Source: DATBQN01 sp963755825
GTDB lineage: Bacteria > Acidobacteriota > Thermoanaerobaculia > Multivoradales > UBA5704
Direction of reading: 5' to 3'
NCBI GenBank assembly: GCA_963755825.1
Contig: CAVWLA010000003.1
Span: forward strand, 1,550,001 to 1,614,000
Length of the DNA: 64,000 bases
Every line of letters begins with the position of its first letter. Positions within the stretch are counted from its first letter, which is position 1. Below, piece by piece: positions 52,467 through 63,043 of this stretch. The position numbers and the translations under genes are program-made. The notes beneath the pieces are model-generated. The model did no database searches. It saw only the letters and a list, made by a program, of their open reading frames with translations, and had not been told where the DNA came from.

Positions 52467-53498
52467 GTGGCTCCCCCCTGGCGACAAGCGATCCGCAGAG
52501 CTCGCGTTCCTCTCGAAGTGTGGCGTCAAGGGCTGCTGTTCGGGGCTCCCGAGCCCCTCGCCGAGCCGGTTGAGCTGCCGGTCGAGAGCGCTCCTCCCAC
52601 CGACGCCGCTGCTCCTCTCCTGACTTTCGATCCAGACTTCTCCGCCGCGCCGCGGCCGGTCTTGCTCGCCCCGGCGCCGCTCGACGCTGCGGAGCCGACC
52701 CGCCCGCCGCTGCGCGTCGTCGTCCTCGGCTCCGGCAGCGGCGGCAATGCGGTGGTGGTCGAGTCGGGGAGCGAGGGGGCGCGGCGGCGCATCCTCCTCG
52801 ACGCCGGCTTCTCGTGCCGCGAGATCGAGCTCCGCATGAAGCTCGCCGGCATCGATCCGCGGACGATCGAGGCGCTCGTCCTCACCCATGAGCACATCGA
52901 CCACTGCCGGGGGGCGGAGCGCTTCGCCCGCCGCCATCGGCTGCCGGTCTATGCCACGGCGGGGACGCTCGAGGGCTGCACGCTCTCGGAGGAGACCGCA
53001 GCGCGGGCGGTGGTCCTCCGCTCGGGCGAGGTCCGCGAGGTGGCCGGCTTCGCGGTCGAGCCGTTCGCGCTCCCCCACGACGCCCGCGAGCCGATCGGCC
53101 TCGTCGTCGAGGACGGCCTCGGGCGGCGGCTGGGGCTCGCCGCCGACTTGGGCGTGCGCACCCGCCTCGCCTGGGGACGCATGCGCGACCTCGACCTGCT
53201 GCTCCTGGAGACCAACCACGACCTCGACATGCTGCGCAACGGCCCCTATCCCTGGCCCTTGAAGCAACGGGTCGCCGGCCGGCACGGGCATCTCTCCAAC
53301 CGCGACGCCGCCGACGGCCTCCCCGAGCTCCTCTCGGAACGGCTCCGCTGGGTGGTCCTCTACCACCTGTCGCGCACCAACAATCTCCCCGCCCTCGCCG
53401 CCGCGGCGGTCGGCGAGGCGCTGGCGCGCGAGGGCTGCCCGGCGCTCTTCGTGCTCTCCGAGCAGTTCCAACCCACCCCCTGGCTGGAGGTACCCTAG
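52467..53498 (+). CDS. MBL-fold metallohydrolase, YycJ/WalJ-like
   Basis: The metallo-beta-lactamase core starts near residue 82 with LRVVVLGSGSGGNAVVVES, followed by LLDAGFSCREIELRM, the metal motif LVLTHEHIDHCRGAER (HxHxDH) and GHLSNRDAADGL with a late HLSRTNN. This matches the YycJ/WalJ group, implicated in DNA repair and cell-wall control in other bacteria. The first ~80 residues are an unusual Pro/Ala-rich extension. The start is a GTG at 52467, but a later start inside the extension cannot be excluded. It ends immediately before purS and is probably co-transcribed with it. Confidence 0.82.
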   Translation: MAPPWRQAIRRARVPLEVWRQGLLFGAPEPLAEPVELPVESAPPTDAAAPLLTFDPDFSAAPRPVLLAPAPLDAAEPTRPPLRVVVLGSGSGGNAVVVESGSEGARRRILLDAGFSCREIELRMKLAGIDPRTIEALVLTHEHIDHCRGAERFARRHRLPVYATAGTLEGCTLSEETAARAVVLRSGEVREVAGFAVEPFALPHDAREPIGLVVEDGLGRRLGLAADLGVRTRLAWGRMRDLDLLLLETNHDLDMLRNGPYPWPLKQRVAGRHGHLSNRDAADGLPELLSERLRWVVLYHLSRTNNLPALAAAAVGEALAREGCPALFVLSEQFQPTPWLEVP

Positions 53499-53756
53499 GT
53501 GAAGGCACGAGTGACGGTCTATCCGCGGCGCGAGATCCTCGACCCGCAGGGCAAGGCGATCCGCAACGCCCTCGAGCGGGTCGGCTTCGCCGGCGTCGAG
53601 GACGTCCGCGCCGGCAAGAGCTTCGAGATCCAGCTGGCGACCACCGACCCGGCGGCCGCCGACGCCGAGCTCAAGCGGATGTGCGAGAAGCTCCTCGCCA
53701 ACACGGTGGTCGAGGACTACTCGGTGGAGATCCTCGCCGGCGAGGCGCCGCGATGA
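53499..53756 (+). CDS. purS: Phosphoribosylformylglycinamidine synthase subunit PurS
   Basis: The 85-residue protein forms the bridging subunit of the PurSQL FGAM synthase, step 4 of purine synthesis. It shows the typical ARVTVYPRREILDPQGKAIR start and VRAGKSFEIQL. The GTG follows the upstream stop codon without a gap, and its stop overlaps purQ (ATGA). Confidence 0.93.
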   Translation: MKARVTVYPRREILDPQGKAIRNALERVGFAGVEDVRAGKSFEIQLATTDPAAADAELKRMCEKLLANTVVEDYSVEILAGEAPR

Positions 53757-54486
53757 AGTGCGGCGTCGTCGTCTTCCCCGGCAGCAACTGCGACCACGAC
53801 GTCTACCACGTCCTGAAGCACGTCCTCGAGCAGGACGTCACCTTCCTCTGGCACGAGGACGACAACCTGAAGGGCTCCGAGCTGGTGATCCTCCCCGGCG
53901 GCTTCGCCTACGGCGACTACCTGCGCGCCGGCGCCTTGGCCGCCCTCTCGCCGGTGGTCGGCGCCGTCCGCCGCCACGCCGAGGCCGGCGGGTTGGTGCT
54001 GGGGATCTGCAACGGCTTCCAGGTGCTGCTCGAGGCGAAGCTGCTGCCGGGGGCGATGCGCAAGAACCGCGACCGCCGCTTCCAGTGCCGCGACGTCTAT
54101 CTCAGGGTGGAGAGGAACGATCTCCCCTTCACCCGCAAGCTCGCCGCCGGCCAGGTGCTGCGCATGCCGATCGCCCACGGCGAGGGCAACTACGAGGACT
54201 CGAGCGAGGCTCTCGATCGCCTCGAGGCCGCCGGCCAGGTGGTCTTCCGCTACGTCTCGCCGAGCGGCGAGGCCGACGACGCCTGGAACTGGAACGGCTC
54301 GGCGCGGGCGATCGCCGGCGTCGCCAACGCCGCCGGCAACGTCCTCGGCATGATGCCCCACCCCGAGCGCTCGGCCGAGGCGATCCTCGGCAACACCGAC
54401 GGCCTGGCGGTCTTCGCCAGCGCCGTCGCGGCGGGCGCCCGCCGCTTCTCCGCCACCGCGGCGAGCGCCGCGGCCGGGGGGCGGCG

Positions 54487-54490
<4 letters not shown>
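53753..54490 (+). CDS. purQ: Phosphoribosylformylglycinamidine synthase, glutaminase subunit PurQ
   Basis: The 245-residue class I glutamine amidotransferase supplies ammonia to PurL. It has the nucleophile C86 in LVLGICNGFQ, the His-Glu of the triad in MPHPERSAE, and the opening VVVFPGSNCDHD. A short Ala-rich C-terminal tail is added. It overlaps purS and purL by 4 nt each, showing tight translational coupling of the three subunits. Confidence 0.95.
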
Positions 54491-56757
<2,267 letters not shown>

Positions 56758-56804
56758 GAATTTCGCAGGCCCCGCCGGCGTTGGGTCGAGTGCGGGAGAG
56801 GTAC

Positions 56805-56898
56805 CTGTCATTCTGAGCGCAGCGAAGAATCTGGGGGCCGGGCAACGCCTGTGCCGGCTCTCCACCGCCGAGATCCTTCGCTCCGCTCAGGATGACAG
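56805..56898. repeat. REP-like imperfect inverted repeat between purL and purF
   Basis: Two 28-bp arms (56805-56832 and 56871-56898) match in inverted orientation at 25 positions and enclose a 38-bp GC-rich loop. The arm core ctgtcatyctgagcg followed by agcgaagratct is a sequence I have seen dispersed in many unrelated genomes. It may be a mobile palindromic element or a purL 3'-end structure. Confidence 0.75.
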
Positions 56899-56977
56899 CA
56901 CGAGAGGGCGTGGAGACACGTCCGGTTTCGTTGCTGGATCGGGCGACCCCTAAACGACCGTACGCTGAGACTCGACT

Positions 56978-58381
56978 ATGTGCGGCATCTTCGGCATCGA
57001 CGGCTGCGACGACGCGGCGAACCTGACCTACCTCGGCCTCTACGCCCTCCAGCACCGCGGGCAGGAGAGCGCCGGGATCGTCTCCTGGGACGGCAAGCAG
57101 CTGCACGCCGAGCGCGGCATGGGCCACGTCTCGGACGTCTTCCGCGAGAAGGCGATCGCCCGCCTCCCCGGCCGCCGGGCGCTCGGCCACACCCGCTACT
57201 CGACCGCCGGCACCAGCGTCATCGCCAACGCGCAGCCGATCGTCGTCAAGACCTCGATGGGGCCGCTCGCCCTGGTGCACAACGGCAACCTCACGAACGC
57301 CGTCGAGATCCGCCAGCGGCTGGAGCGCGAGGGGTCGATCTTCCAGACCACCAGCGACACCGAGGTCATCCTCCACCTGATGGCGCGCCAGCCGCGCGAG
57401 GACATCGCCGAGTCGTTCATGCTGGCGCTCGAGGAGGTGCGCGGCGCCTACTCGCTCCTCCTCATCACCGATCAGGCGCTGATCGCGGCGCGCGATCCCT
57501 ACGGCTTCCGCCCGCTCGCCCTGGGCGATGCCGCCGGCTGCGCCGCCTTCGCTTCGGAGAGCTGCGCCTTCGACCTCCTCGAGGCGCGCCTGGTGCGCGA
57601 GCTCGAGCCGGGCGAGGTGGTGGTCTCCCGCGGCGGCGGCATCGAGGCGATCCAGAGCTTCCACCTCTCGACCCATCCGCAGCCGACGCGCTGCATCTTC
57701 GAGCACGTCTATTTCGCCCGCCCCGACAGCCGCCTCTTCGGCGACTCGGTCGCCCAGTCGCGCCTGGCGATGGGAGCGCGCCTGGCGCGCGAGGCGCCCG
57801 CCGTCGCCGACGTCGTCGTGCCGGTGCCGGACAGCGGCCTCTTCGCGGCGCTCGGCTACAGCCGCGAGTCCGGCCTGCCCCTCGAGTTCGGGCTGATCCG
57901 CAACCACTACGTCGGGCGCACCTTCATCGAGCCCAAGCAGTCGATCCGCAACTTTGGCGTCAAGGTCAAGCTCAACCCGGTGAGCGAGCTGATCGGCGGC
58001 AAGCGGGTCGTCCTCGTCGACGACTCGATCGTCCGCGGCACCACCTCGCGGAAGATCGTCCGCATGATGAAGGAGTCGGGCGCCGCCGAGGTCCACCTGC
58101 GCATCTCGGCGCCGCCCACTGCATGGCCCTGCCACTACGGCATCGACACCCCGCACCGCGACGAGCTGATCGCCGCCAGCCAGGACGTCGAGGGCATCCG
58201 CCGCTTCGTCGAGGCCGACAGCCTGGCCTACCTCTCGCTCGACGGCCTCCTCGCCGCGGTCAACGGCCCGCGGGAGAGCTACTGCACCGCCTGCTGGACC
58301 GGCGACTACCGCGTCCCCATCACCACCGAAGACCGCCGCCAGGCCGAGCTCTTCCCCATCCGGGTCGAAGACCGCGAGTAG
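56978..58381 (+). CDS. purF: Amidophosphoribosyltransferase
   Basis: The 467-residue enzyme catalyses the first committed step of purine synthesis, forming phosphoribosylamine. The sequence begins MCGIFG, so Cys2 becomes the N-terminal glutaminase nucleophile. The glutaminase domain shows LQHRGQESAGI, GHTRYSTAG and LVHNGNLTN. The PRPP-binding motif is VVLVDDSIVRGTTSRKIV. Cysteines in TRCIFEHVYFARP, WPCHYGIDTP and YCTACWTGDY suggest the 4Fe-4S-binding Bacillus-type enzyme. It is separated from purL by ~220 bp holding the REP-like element. Confidence 0.96.
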   Translation: MCGIFGIDGCDDAANLTYLGLYALQHRGQESAGIVSWDGKQLHAERGMGHVSDVFREKAIARLPGRRALGHTRYSTAGTSVIANAQPIVVKTSMGPLALVHNGNLTNAVEIRQRLEREGSIFQTTSDTEVILHLMARQPREDIAESFMLALEEVRGAYSLLLITDQALIAARDPYGFRPLALGDAAGCAAFASESCAFDLLEARLVRELEPGEVVVSRGGGIEAIQSFHLSTHPQPTRCIFEHVYFARPDSRLFGDSVAQSRLAMGARLAREAPAVADVVVPVPDSGLFAALGYSRESGLPLEFGLIRNHYVGRTFIEPKQSIRNFGVKVKLNPVSELIGGKRVVLVDDSIVRGTTSRKIVRMMKESGAAEVHLRISAPPTAWPCHYGIDTPHRDELIAASQDVEGIRRFVEADSLAYLSLDGLLAAVNGPRESYCTACWTGDYRVPITTEDRRQAELFPIRVEDRE

Positions 58382-58416
58382 GGGCAGGCGCCGGCGCGCT
58401 CAAGCCTGGACGACCG

Positions 58417-59346
58417 TTGCTCGACTCCGAAGCCCTCGCCGTCCGGCGCTACCTGCTCGATCTCCAGGATCGCCTCTGTGCGGCGTTCGAGGAGATCGAG
58501 GGTGGGGCGCGGTTCCAGGAGGACGCGTGGGAGCGGCCGGAGGGGGGCGGCGGGCGGTCGCGGGTTCTCGCGGGGGGCGGGGTTCTCGAGCAGGCGGGGG
58601 TGGGGTTCTCGCGGGTGTTCGGCGCCAGCCTGCCGGCGGCGGCGACGCTCCACCGACCGGAGCTCGCCGGCCGGCCGTTCGAGGCGATCGGCGTCTCCGT
58701 CGTCGTCCATCCGCGCAACCCCTACGTCCCCACCAGCCACATGAACATCCGCATGTTCCGCGCCGGCGAGGAGGGCTGCGAGGCCGACACCGCGGAGCCC
58801 GTCTGGTGGTTCGGCGGCGGCTACGACCTCACCCCCTATTACGGCTTTGAGGAGGACGCGGTCCACTGGCACCGCACCGCGCGGAGCGCCTGCGCACCCT
58901 TCGGCGACGACGTCTACCCGCGCTTCAAAGCCTGGTGCGACCGCTACTTCTACCTCCGCCACCGCGACGAGCCGCGCGGCATCGGCGGCCTCTTCTTCGA
59001 CGACCTGAACGAGTGGGGGGTCGAGCGCTCGTTCGCCTTCCTGCGCGCGGTGGGCGACAGCTTCCTCGACGCCTACCTGCCGATCGTCCGCCGCCGGAAG
59101 GACCTCCCGCACGGCGAGCGCGAGCGCGATTTCCAGCTCTACCGCCGCGGCCGCTACGTTGAGTTCAACCTCCTCTGGGACCGCGGCACCCTCTTCGGCA
59201 TCCAGTCCGGCGGCCGCACCGAGTCGATCCTCATGTCGCTGCCGCCCGAGGTCCGCTGGCGCTACGGCTGGCACCCCGAGCCGGGCTCGCCCGAGGCGAG
59301 GCTCTACGAGGAGTTCCTGCGGCCGAAGGACTGGCTGGAGCCCTGA
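58417..59346 (+). CDS. hemF: Oxygen-dependent coproporphyrinogen III oxidase
   Basis: The ~309-residue enzyme decarboxylates coproporphyrinogen III to protoporphyrinogen IX with O2. Motifs are HPRNPYVPTSHMNIRMF, WWFGGGYDLTPYY, GIGGLFFDDLN, RRGRYVEFNLLWDRGTLFG and the C-terminal EFLRPKDWL. No ATG or GTG fits; the TTG at 58417 gives the normal length and has a GGA upstream. It lies 35 nt after purF and is probably co-transcribed. Its presence implies an aerobic or microaerobic lifestyle. The first third is locally Gly-rich (PEGGGGRSRVLAGGGV), as in homologues. Confidence 0.94.
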   Translation: MLDSEALAVRRYLLDLQDRLCAAFEEIEGGARFQEDAWERPEGGGGRSRVLAGGGVLEQAGVGFSRVFGASLPAAATLHRPELAGRPFEAIGVSVVVHPRNPYVPTSHMNIRMFRAGEEGCEADTAEPVWWFGGGYDLTPYYGFEEDAVHWHRTARSACAPFGDDVYPRFKAWCDRYFYLRHRDEPRGIGGLFFDDLNEWGVERSFAFLRAVGDSFLDAYLPIVRRRKDLPHGERERDFQLYRRGRYVEFNLLWDRGTLFGIQSGGRTESILMSLPPEVRWRYGWHPEPGSPEARLYEEFLRPKDWLEP

Positions 59347-59356
59347 GCCGGCGCGC

Positions 59357-60106
59357 TCAGGCGCCGGGCTCCCACACGGCGACGTCGGCGAGCGGCTTCC
59401 TCTCGATGTCCGGCACCTCGGCGTCCGCCGCCGGGTAGCCGACCGGGAAGAGGATGAAGGGGCGCTCGTTCTCCGGCCGGTGGAGGATCCTGCTGAGAAA
59501 TCCCATCGGGCTCGGGGTGTGGGTGAGGGTCGCGAGCCCCATGTGGTGGAGGGCGGCGATGAAGAGGCCGCAGGCGATGCCGACGCTCTCCTTCGGGTAG
59601 TAGCTCTTCCGCCGCGCGCCGTCGCCTCCGACGCTCCAGACCTCCTCGAAGACCACCACCAGCCAGGGCGCGATCTCGAGGAACGGCTTCTCCCACGAGG
59701 TGCCGAGCGGCGCCAGCGCCTGGCGCCAGTCCGCCGGCATCCGCCCCTCGACGTACATCGTGTGCTCCTCGGCCTCGGCGGCCTCGCGGATGGTGCGCTT
59801 CAGCGCCGGGTCGGAGACGGCGACGAAGCGCCAGGGCTGGCGGTGGGCGCCGGACGGCGCCGTCGAGGCGGTGGCGATGGCGAGCTCGATCAGCTCGCGC
59901 GGCACCGCGTCCGGCGCGAAGTGCCGCACGCTCCGCCGCCCGTCCATCTCGCGGTGGAAGGCGCGCGCCCGCGCCAGCATCTCGGGCTCCGGCAGGCGGG
60001 TCGGGCGGTAGGGTCGGAAGCGCGGGGTGTCCGCCGCGGACGCGGAGCTCGGCGGAGGCGGAACGGGCGGGGCGGCAGGAGCACCGCCGGCGGGCCGGCG
60101 GCTCAC
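59357..60106 (-). CDS. Iodotyrosine-deiodinase-like flavoprotein (nitroreductase superfamily)
   Basis: The 249-residue protein has an FMN-binding nitroreductase fold: MDGRRSVRHFAPDAVP, TAPSGAHRQPWRFVAV, VGIACGLFIAALHHMGLATL and FILFPVGYPAADAEVPD. It matches the vertebrate/bacterial iodotyrosine deiodinase (IYD) branch rather than generic nitroreductases. The three residues that clamp the zwitterion of halotyrosine in IYD correspond here to E114 and Y118 in EEHTMYVEGRM and K140 in SWEKPFLEIAP. A Pro/Ala-rich leader of ~27 residues precedes the domain. The GTG start overlaps the stop codon of the decarboxylase gene (GTGA). Predicted reaction: FMN-dependent reductive dehalogenation of halotyrosine. 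The assignment rests on remembered family motifs. Confidence 0.82.
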   Translation of the reverse strand: MSRRPAGGAPAAPPVPPPPSSASAADTPRFRPYRPTRLPEPEMLARARAFHREMDGRRSVRHFAPDAVPRELIELAIATASTAPSGAHRQPWRFVAVSDPALKRTIREAAEAEEHTMYVEGRMPADWRQALAPLGTSWEKPFLEIAPWLVVVFEEVWSVGGDGARRKSYYPKESVGIACGLFIAALHHMGLATLTHTPSPMGFLSRILHRPENERPFILFPVGYPAADAEVPDIERKPLADVAVWEPGA

Positions 60107-61575
60107 CCCGCGAGCTCGGCGGCACACTGGCGCACGAGGTCCCACAGCGCTTCGATGTGCCGGCGCTCGGTGCGCAGGTTGCCGATCGCCACGCGCAGGA
60201 CGTAGCGGCCGCGGAGAGCGGTGTGCGAGAGGAGGAACGGCCCGCGGGCGTTGACCGCCGCGAGGAGCCGCTCGTTGAAGCGGTCCTCGCGCTCGGCGGC
60301 CACGGCGCCGCCGGCCTCGGAGTCCTTGGCGGAATCCATCGCGGCATCCGGTACCGCGCGGAAGCAGACGGTCGAAAAGGGGGTCGGCGCGGCGAGCTCG
60401 AAGCCGGGGGCGGCGGCGATCGACTCCGCCAGCCAGCGGGCGAGGGCGCAGTGCTCGCGGATGCGCTCGCGGAGGCCCTCGACGCCAAAGGCGCGGATCA
60501 CCATCCAGAGCTTCAAGGCGCGGAAGCGGCGGCCGAGCTGGACGCCGAGGTCCATCAGGTTGGTGACCCCGGCCTCGGGCGTCCTGAGGTACTCGGGGAC
60601 GAGCGAGAAGGCGCTCTTCAGCTGCTCCTGGTCGCGCACGAAGAGGACCGAGCAGTCGACCGGCGTGAACAACCACTTGTGCGGGTTGACGACGAGCGAG
60701 TCGCCGCGCTCGATCCCCGCCATCTGCGCCCGGTGCTCCGGGCAGATCGCCGCGCTCCCCGCGTAGGCGGCGTCGACGTGGAGCCAGAGGCCTTCGTCGC
60801 GGCAGAGGTCGGCGATCGCCGCCACCGGATCGATCGATGTGGTGGAGGTCGATCCCACCGTCGCCACCACCGCCATCGGCAGCACCCCCGCGGCGCGGTC
60901 GCGGCGGATCGCCGCGGCGAGGGCGGGGACGGAGAGGCGGAACTCGGGGTCGGTCTCGATGCGGCGCACGCTCTCGGCGCCGAGGCCGAGGAGGATGGCG
61001 CTCTTGTCGATCGAGGAGTGCGCCTGATCGGAGGCGTAGATGGCGAGCGGCGGCACCTCGGGACGGCCGGCGAGGCCCCGCCCGCGGACGTCGAGCGGCA
61101 GGCGGTGGCGGGCGGCGGCGAGCGCCACCAGGCTGGAGATCGAGGCGGTGTCGTTGATGTGGCCGGCGAAGCCCTCCGGCAGGTCCATCATCTGCCGCAG
61201 CCAGTCGCACACCCGCTCCTCGAGCTCGGTGGCGGCAGGCGACGTGCGCCAGAGCATGGCGTTGACGTTCAAGCCGGCGGCGAGCATCTCGCCGAGGATG
61301 CCGGGGCCGGAGCCGGTGATGCCGAAGTAGGCGAGGAAGCCGGGGTGGTTCCAGTGGGTGACGTTCGGCTCGATGAGCGAGCGATAGTCGTCGAGGATGG
61401 CGTCGATCGCCTCCGGCGCCTGGGGAGCAGACGCCGGCAGCTGTCGCCTGACGTCGCCGGGCGCCACGCGGGGCAGCACCGGGTAGTCGCCCACCGATTC
61501 GAGGTAGTCGGCCACCAGGTCGGCGGCGCGGTGCATGGCGCGCCGGAACTCGTCGGGGGGCAGATCGCCGGGCAT
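60103..61575 (-). CDS. PLP-dependent aromatic-L-amino-acid decarboxylase family protein
   Basis: The 490-residue group II decarboxylase has the fold-type I features: HWNHPGFLAYFGITGSG, MLWRTSPAATELEERVCDWL, the PLP-stacking His region SDQAHSSIDKSAILLG, the Asp of WLHVDAAYAGSAAICPE, and the Schiff-base lysine K300 in VVNPHKWLFTPVDC. These match DOPA/tyrosine/tryptophan decarboxylases. Exact substrate preference is not readable. Its stop overlaps the start of the deiodinase-like gene by 4 nt, so the pair is co-translated. The ATG at 61575 gives the usual MPxxEFRRxxHxxxD opening. A 13-bp hairpin lies between it and the upstream lipoprotein gene. Confidence 0.92.
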   Translation of the reverse strand: MPGDLPPDEFRRAMHRAADLVADYLESVGDYPVLPRVAPGDVRRQLPASAPQAPEAIDAILDDYRSLIEPNVTHWNHPGFLAYFGITGSGPGILGEMLAAGLNVNAMLWRTSPAATELEERVCDWLRQMMDLPEGFAGHINDTASISSLVALAAARHRLPLDVRGRGLAGRPEVPPLAIYASDQAHSSIDKSAILLGLGAESVRRIETDPEFRLSVPALAAAIRRDRAAGVLPMAVVATVGSTSTTSIDPVAAIADLCRDEGLWLHVDAAYAGSAAICPEHRAQMAGIERGDSLVVNPHKWLFTPVDCSVLFVRDQEQLKSAFSLVPEYLRTPEAGVTNLMDLGVQLGRRFRALKLWMVIRAFGVEGLRERIREHCALARWLAESIAAAPGFELAAPTPFSTVCFRAVPDAAMDSAKDSEAGGAVAAEREDRFNERLLAAVNARGPFLLSHTALRGRYVLRVAIGNLRTERRHIEALWDLVRQCAAELAG

Positions 61576-61658
61576 GGGTGGGGGCGGAGGGGGGCTCGCG
61601 CGGGGCGGAGGGTGGGGCGCCGCAGTGCAGACCGGGGATCGAGGGGCGGGGGCGGAGA

Positions 61659-61685
61659 GCGGGACGGCGCCGGGCGCCGTCCCGC
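61659..61685 (-). terminator. Strong hairpin between the lipoprotein and decarboxylase genes
   Basis: A 13-bp perfect inverted repeat (61659-61671 with 61673-61685) begins 14 nt after the stop codon of the DsbA-like lipoprotein gene. It has no T-run, so termination may be weak or Rho-aided. Confidence 0.55.
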
Positions 61686-61699
61686 CATGCGCGATCCGC

Positions 61700-62791
61700 C
61701 TACTTCGAGCTGGCGCTCTTCGCCATCGGGTGCTTGAGCTCGTCGTCGATCACCTTCGAGATGTCGTCGACGGGCACCGCGCCGTTGATGAAGCGGCCGT
61801 TGACGAACATCGCCGGGGTGCCCTGGACGCCGGCCGCGGAGCCGGCCGCCATGTCGGCCTGGATGTCCTTGGTGTGCTTGTCGGCGTCGAGGCAGGCGTC
61901 GAAGGTCTGGCTGTTCAGGCCGATCGTCTTCGCCTTCGCCTTGAGGCCCTCGGGCGTCAGGCCGCTCTGGTCGTTGAACATCGCGTCGTGCATCTGCCAG
62001 AACTTGCCCTGGTCGTTGGCGCAGAGGGCCGCCTCGGCCGCCTTCTGGGCGTTCTGGTGCATGGCGAGCGGGAACTGGCGGAAGACGATGCGCACCTTGT
62101 CGCCGTACTTCGCCTTGACCTGCTCGATCTCGGGCTTCAGGCGCGAGCAGAACGGGCACTGGAAGTCGGAGAACTCGACGATGGTGACCGGCGCCGAGGT
62201 CGGGCCCTGCGCCGGGAAGCCGGCGCTCTCGACCGGGATGCGGATCGGGTCGAGGCGATAGTCGACCTTGTACTTCGCCTCCAGGCTGTCGAAGAACTTC
62301 GTGCGCACCGAGGCCTGCTGCTGCTGCTCGAGGTACTGCTTGATGCGCGGCGCCACTTGCTCCTTGGTCATCGTCGGCGGGATCTGCGCCTTGTTGTCGG
62401 TGTAGAACTTGTCGACGTCGGCGTCAGTGACCGCGGCGCCCTTGGTGCCGTCGGCGAGGAGCTGGTCCTTGGAGACGCCCTTGGCCTTGGCCTCGGCCTC
62501 GAGCAGGCTGTCCTGGACCATCGTCTTCAGCTTGCTGTCGATGAGGTCGTGCTGATTCTGCTGGTACTGCCGCTCGAGGGCCTGGAAATCGGAGGCGTTG
62601 GCGGCGATGACGTCGCCCTCGGTGATCGACTTACCGTTGACGACCGCGAGCACCTTGGCCGGATCGGACTTCCCCATCTTGCCGTCCTGCGCGGAGCAGG
62701 CGGGCAGCCAGACTCCCAGCGCCAGGACGATGAACAGGGCGCCGAAGATGACGCCTCTCGGACCCGTCCCCTTGCTTTCGACTGCACTCAT
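61700..62791 (-). CDS. Lipoprotein with SurA-N-like and DsbA/thioredoxin domains
   Basis: The ATG at 62791 follows AAGGAG by 8 nt. The signal peptide ends in the lipobox LPAC, giving an envelope lipoprotein. Residues ~45-165 resemble the chaperone part of SurA/PrsA (KVLAVVNGKSITEGDVIAAN, then a helical Gln-rich stretch). Residues ~190-360 form a DsbA/DsbG-type thioredoxin domain with the active site C212-P-F-C215 in FSDFQCPFCSRLKPE and the cis-Pro VQGTPAMFVNGRFI. Two further cysteines (ALCAND, DACLDAD) are typical of the BdbD/DsbA branch. The fusion would couple chaperone binding with disulfide formation. Start and domain calls are firm. Confidence 0.88.
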   Translation of the reverse strand: MSAVESKGTGPRGVIFGALFIVLALGVWLPACSAQDGKMGKSDPAKVLAVVNGKSITEGDVIAANASDFQALERQYQQNQHDLIDSKLKTMVQDSLLEAEAKAKGVSKDQLLADGTKGAAVTDADVDKFYTDNKAQIPPTMTKEQVAPRIKQYLEQQQQASVRTKFFDSLEAKYKVDYRLDPIRIPVESAGFPAQGPTSAPVTIVEFSDFQCPFCSRLKPEIEQVKAKYGDKVRIVFRQFPLAMHQNAQKAAEAALCANDQGKFWQMHDAMFNDQSGLTPEGLKAKAKTIGLNSQTFDACLDADKHTKDIQADMAAGSAAGVQGTPAMFVNGRFINGAVPVDDISKVIDDELKHPMAKSASSK

Positions 62792-63043
62792 AGTGACTCC
62801 TTTTCTTGTCGCTTGACCGAATCGCTCGGTTCGAAGGTTTTCTCGACGCCGCCGCCGCAAAACCGGGGGCGCATTTTAGCACGGGCAGAGGACCGGCCCC
62901 AACGGCCGCCGGGCGCGGGCACTGGCTTCGTTTGGTCTCCTGCGGGCGGCCGCCTTCGGCCCCCACCCGCCCTTCACGTCCTTCCAGGCGACCGTCCTCG
63001 GAACCAAACGAAGCCTGTGCCCGAGCTCGCCGACATCACTTGA

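Noticed and set aside
61659..61685. Rho-independent terminator in the strict sense
   Set aside because: The stem is strong but no T-run follows on the minus strand; it is kept only as a hairpin with reduced confidence.
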